Assembly (NCBI RefSeq): GCF_030123365.1
Contig: NZ_CP126107.1
Location: 1,721,501-1,785,500 of the forward strand
DNA length: 64,000 bases
Direction of reading: 5' to 3'
Source: Neobacillus sp. SuZ13
GTDB taxonomy: Bacteria; Bacillota; Bacilli; Bacillales; Cytobacillaceae
Shown here: positions 61,381-64,000 of the stretch, piece by piece
Layout of the letters: each line of letters begins with the position of its first letter
Position numbering within the stretch: position 1 is the stretch's first letter
The notes under the pieces: generated by a model
The model's database searches: none
Seen by the model: only the letters and a program-made list of their open reading frames with translations
What the model was told of the DNA's origin: nothing
Translations under genes and position numbers: made by a program

Positions 61381-61653
61381 ATGGCAGTTAAAATTCGTTT
61401 AAAACGTATGGGAGCTAACAAAACTCCTTTCTATCGTATCGTAGTAGCAGATTCTCGTTCACCACGTGATGGACGTTACATCGAGGTTGTTGGAACTTAC
61501 AATCCAGTTGCACAACCAGCAAAAGTTGAGATCAACGAAGAACTAGCTCTTAAATGGTTACAAGACGGTGCAAAACCATCTGATACAGTTCGTAACCTTT
61601 TCTCTAACCAAGGCATCATGGAAAAATTCCATAATGCAAAATTAAGTAAGTAA
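61381..61653 (+). CDS. rpsP: 30S ribosomal protein S16
   Basis: S16 is a primary-to-secondary assembly protein of the 30S subunit. The 90-residue basic protein starts [20 protein letters not shown] and shows [15 protein letters not shown] and the [16 protein letters not shown] end. CGGAGGTGC at 61362-61370 supports ATG 61381; an in-frame opening at 61348 overlaps the SD. It is followed 11 bases later by khpA, in the conserved rpsP-khpA-ylqD-rimM-trmD-rplS order. Confidence 0.97.
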   Translation: MAVKIRLKRMGANKTPFYRIVVADSRSPRDGRYIEVVGTYNPVAQPAKVEINEELALKWLQDGAKPSDTVRNLFSNQGIMEKFHNAKLSK

Positions 61654-61664
61654 AACGGTCGACG

Positions 61665-61895
61665 ATGAAACAATTAGTCGAAACGATTGTTAAGCCCCTT
61701 GTAGATTTTCCAGAAGACGTCCATGTGGATGTTAAGGAAGACGACACCCGGATTACTTATCAGCTGTCTGTGAATAAAACAGATATGGGGAAAGTAATTG
61801 GTAAACAAGGGCGTGTTGCAAAGGCCATTAGAACTGTTGTTTATGCAGCAGGATCATCACAACAAAAGAAAATTTTTCTAGAAATTGGTGAATAG
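61665..61895 (+). CDS. khpA: KH-domain RNA-binding protein KhpA (YlqC)
   Basis: KhpA is a small KH-fold protein that pairs with KhpB (Jag/EloR) in RNA binding and envelope control in Gram-positives. The 76-residue protein has the GxxG loop in MGKVIGKQGRVAKAIRTVV and a single type II KH domain. The SD is weak (a CGACG stretch before ATG 61665), so it probably relies on rpsP translation. A terminator and a family B repeat separate it from ylqD. Confidence 0.95.
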   Translation: MKQLVETIVKPLVDFPEDVHVDVKEDDTRITYQLSVNKTDMGKVIGKQGRVAKAIRTVVYAAGSSQQKKIFLEIGE

Positions 61896-61913
61896 CTTTT
61901 TGCACCTAGATGA

Positions 61914-61942
61914 AAGGGAGGAATTAATTCCTCCCTTTTTTG
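61914..61942 (+). terminator. terminator of rpsP-khpA
   Basis: AAAGGGAGG (61914-61922) pairs with CCTCCCTTT (61931-61939) around a palindromic AATTAATT, then TTT. This is a strong hairpin. Confidence 0.9.
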
Positions 61943-61949
61943 CTATAAG

Positions 61950-62004
61950 AAAAGCGGAAGCGCCTTGCTTATGACCCCGAGCCCCTAGGCGCTGGAGCTA
62001 GACA
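61950..62004. repeat. family B intergenic repeat, intermediate copy
   Basis: This 55-bp copy starts GAAAAGCGGAAGCGCC and ends AGGCGCTGGAGCTAGAC with a 20-bp core. It lies right after the khpA terminator and before the ylqD SD. Confidence 0.75.
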
Positions 62005-62037
62005 GAGAAGGGCAGAACTTTTAGGGAGGCATTTTCT

Positions 62038-62433
62038 TTGCAAATCATTCAAACTGTTGTGGTTAAACAAATTCTAACGGAAGATAGTAAGAAAAAATTA
62101 TTCGATCAATATGAGGCTAAAAAACAGCAGCTTCAACGGGAAAACAGTCAGCTTCAATTTGAGTTGAAGCGGATGGAAAAAACAAAGAATTTTTCACCTG
62201 GTGCATTGAAGAATCATTTTGAAAAAGAAATCAATAAAAGATTAGAAAAAGAAAAGCTTCTTGAGTTTCAAATCGAACAATTACATATGCTACCTTTAGG
62301 CAGTGAATTAAAGGAAAAGGAAGTCCAGGCGCTTATTGAGGTAAAAGTAGGCGATTCGTGGAATGAACGTCGGGGACAGTCCGAGATCATCATTAAAGAC
62401 GGTATAATTGAGGAAATCAGAGAAGGTGAATAA
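62038..62433 (+). CDS. ylqD: YlqD family protein
   Basis: This 131-residue protein is the YlqD-family member always found between khpA and rimM in Bacillus. It has a long charged coiled coil (about 15-85, rich in Lys, Glu and Gln) and a short C-terminal beta-rich part ([11 protein letters not shown]...[11 protein letters not shown]). Its function is unknown to me; position suggests a ribosome or RNA link. The start is TTG 62038, ten bases after GGGAGG. No membrane segment is seen. Confidence 0.85.
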   Translation: MQIIQTVVVKQILTEDSKKKLFDQYEAKKQQLQRENSQLQFELKRMEKTKNFSPGALKNHFEKEINKRLEKEKLLEFQIEQLHMLPLGSELKEKEVQALIEVKVGDSWNERRGQSEIIIKDGIIEEIREGE

Positions 62434-62437
62434 AGAA

Positions 62438-62956
62438 ATGGAAAAATGGTTTAATGTAGGGAAAATTGTTAATACACAGGGCATTAAGGGGGAAGTCCGG
62501 GTTATATCAAAAACTGACTTCCCTGAAAAACGCTATAAGGCTGGAAATGTATTATATTTGTTTATGCCGGGTTCAAGTTCGCCGATTGAATTAACAGTTA
62601 AAAGCCACCGAACCCATAAAAATTTTGAATTACTTACATTTGAAGGGTATAACAATATCAATGAAGTTGAAAAGTTTAGGGAAGGAATTTTAAAAGTACC
62701 AGAATCACAACTAGGTACACTTAAGAAAGATGAGTTTTATTACCATGAGATTATTGGATGTCTTGTTGCTACAACAAAAGGCGAGGAACTTGGAAAAGTC
62801 ACTGAAATTCTATCACCTGGCGCAAACGACGTATGGGTAGTTAAGGGTAAAGGCGGCAAAGAATTATTAATCCCTTACATCCATGATGTGGTCAAGAAAG
62901 TAGATGTGAAAGAAAAAGTCGTCCTAATCGAACCGATGGAAGGGCTGCTTTCATGA
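62438..62956 (+). CDS. rimM: 16S rRNA processing protein RimM
   Basis: RimM binds S19 and assists maturation of the 30S head. The 172-residue protein has an N-terminal RimM domain ([18 protein letters not shown]) and a C-terminal PRC-barrel (about 95-170, with [18 protein letters not shown] and the tail [11 protein letters not shown]). The start is ATG 62438, eight bases after AAGGTGA; the in-frame ATG 62408 lies inside ylqD. The stop overlaps trmD (ATGA), coupling two rRNA/tRNA maturation factors. Confidence 0.97.
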   Translation: MEKWFNVGKIVNTQGIKGEVRVISKTDFPEKRYKAGNVLYLFMPGSSSPIELTVKSHRTHKNFELLTFEGYNNINEVEKFREGILKVPESQLGTLKKDEFYYHEIIGCLVATTKGEELGKVTEILSPGANDVWVVKGKGGKELLIPYIHDVVKKVDVKEKVVLIEPMEGLLS

Positions 62957-63696
62957 TGCAGATTGATATCCTTACCCTTTTCCCGGAAATGTTTTCCGGG
63001 GTATTTGGTCAATCAATTTTGAATAAAGCTGCTGAAAAATCTGCAGTAAACTATTCAGTCATAAATTTTCGTGAGTATGCAGATAACAAACATTCTACTG
63101 TTGATGATTATCCCTATGGCGGCGGTGCAGGAATGGTTTTAAAACCGCAGCCGATCTTTGATGCCGTATCAGCACTAAGGGATAGAGCTAAAAGTAAGAA
63201 TCCAAGGGTAATTCTTCTTTGCCCCCAAGGTGAACGCTATGAACAGCGAAAAGCTGAGGAATTGTCAAAAGAAGAGCATTTAATTTTTATTTGCGGTCAT
63301 TATGAGGGATACGATGAACGAATAAGGGAACATGTGGTAACAGATGAAATCTCAATTGGTGATTATGTCCTGACTGGTGGTGAACTTGGTGCAATGGTGG
63401 TAGTTGATAGTGTAGTCCGCCTTCTGCCAGAAGTGTTAGGTAATCAGGAATCACATATGAAAGACTCCTTCAGTACGGGACTGCTAGAACATCCTCACTA
63501 CACAAGACCGGCTGATTTCAGAGGCATGAAAGTACCTGATGTTCTAATATCAGGGAATCATAAGTTAATAGAAGAATGGCGCAATAAAGAAGCATTACGT
63601 AGAACACTTGTAAGACGCCCAGACCTTTTGGAAAAAATAGAATTAACAGATGAGCAGGAAAAATGGCTTAAAGAAATAAAAAAAGAATACAAGTAG
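62953..63696 (+). CDS. trmD: tRNA (guanine-37-N1)-methyltransferase TrmD
   Basis: TrmD methylates N1 of G37 in tRNAs that read CNN codons, preventing +1 frameshifts. The 247-residue SPOUT enzyme has the trefoil-knot SAM site ([23 protein letters not shown], and [19 protein letters not shown]) and the C-terminal tRNA-binding domain. The start is ATG 62953 or the adjoining ATG 62956. It comes directly before the rplS promoter. Confidence 0.97.
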   Translation: MMQIDILTLFPEMFSGVFGQSILNKAAEKSAVNYSVINFREYADNKHSTVDDYPYGGGAGMVLKPQPIFDAVSALRDRAKSKNPRVILLCPQGERYEQRKAEELSKEEHLIFICGHYEGYDERIREHVVTDEISIGDYVLTGGELGAMVVVDSVVRLLPEVLGNQESHMKDSFSTGLLEHPHYTRPADFRGMKVPDVLISGNHKLIEEWRNKEALRRTLVRRPDLLEKIELTDEQEKWLKEIKKEYK

Positions 63697-63698
63697 TA

Positions 63699-63727
63699 TT
63701 GCACGTGCCTAGTAATTATGGTATGAT
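63699..63727 (+). promoter_or_regulatory. SigA promoter of rplS
   Basis: TTGCAC (63699-63704) and TATGAT (63722-63727) have a 17-bp spacer and TG one base before the -10. The -35 box starts two bases after the trmD stop. The start is near 63734. Confidence 0.7.
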
Positions 63728-63733
63728 ACTACT

Positions 63734-64000
<267 letters not shown>

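Overview
The window is a stretch of low-GC Gram-positive chromosome from an endospore-forming member of the Bacillaceae (Bacillus/Neobacillus-like). The evidence is the gene order, which closely follows the Bacillus subtilis ftsZ-to-rplS region, plus spoIIGA, sigE, sigG and spoVM, AGGAGG-type ribosome binding sites, PyrR attenuators, an isoleucine T-box and a FapR operon. Almost everything is core housekeeping DNA. I see no prophage, transposase, CRISPR array, resistance island or obviously foreign cluster, and no new multi-gene system.

Layout. Bases 1-4290 hold the 3' part of ftsZ and the sporulation sigma block (spoIIGA, sigE, sigG, ylmC). Bases 4358-8014 hold the division cluster ylmD-ylmE-sepF-ylmG-ylmH-divIVA. 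A T-box leader then precedes ileS, followed by ylyA, lspA and ylyB. Bases 13060-24997 are the complete pyrimidine operon pyrR-P-B-C-carA-carB-K-D-F-E, with three PyrR-responsive attenuators and a terminator shared with the convergent rqcH. After rqcH (minus strand) come the Ca2+ ATPase yloB, then yloC-remA-gmk-rpoZ, coaBC-priA, def-fmt-rsmB-rlmN-prpC-prkC-rsgA-rpe, thiN and the tiny spoVM. rpmB is on the minus strand, followed by yloU-fakA, recG, the lipid operon fapR-plsX-fabD-fabG-acpP, rnc-smc-ftsY, ylxM-ffh, rpsP-khpA, ylqD-rimM-trmD, and the start of rplS with its leader.

How the genes work together. The window joins cell division (FtsZ, SepF, DivIVA), sporulation control (SigE activated by SpoIIGA, SigG, SpoVM), UMP synthesis under PyrR feedback, phospholipid and fatty acid synthesis under FapR, the Ser/Thr kinase/phosphatase pair PrkC/PrpC, protein targeting (FtsY, Ffh, YlxM), translation and ribosome maturation (IleS, Def, Fmt, RsmB, RlmN, RsgA, RimM, TrmD, S16, L28, L19), and ribosome quality control (RqcH, YlmH).

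The most informative irregularities are as follows. (1) A clean 3' remnant of the L-serine dehydratase gene sdaAA is left just upstream of, and overlapping, recG, while sdaAB and the rest of sdaAA are gone. (2) spoIIGA lacks a normal start codon at its conserved N-terminus; a likely spoIIG promoter with the unusual 22-bp spacer lies inside the apparent N-terminal extension. (3) A SigF-type promoter for sigG seems to begin inside the 3' arm of the sigE terminator. (4) Two families of short non-coding intergenic repeats are present, three copies each, with different internal deletions. (5) Promoter -35 boxes are built into stop codons at divIVA/ileS and ylyB/pyrR. All calls come from reading the sequence and from knowledge of B. 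subtilis homologues; no database search was run.
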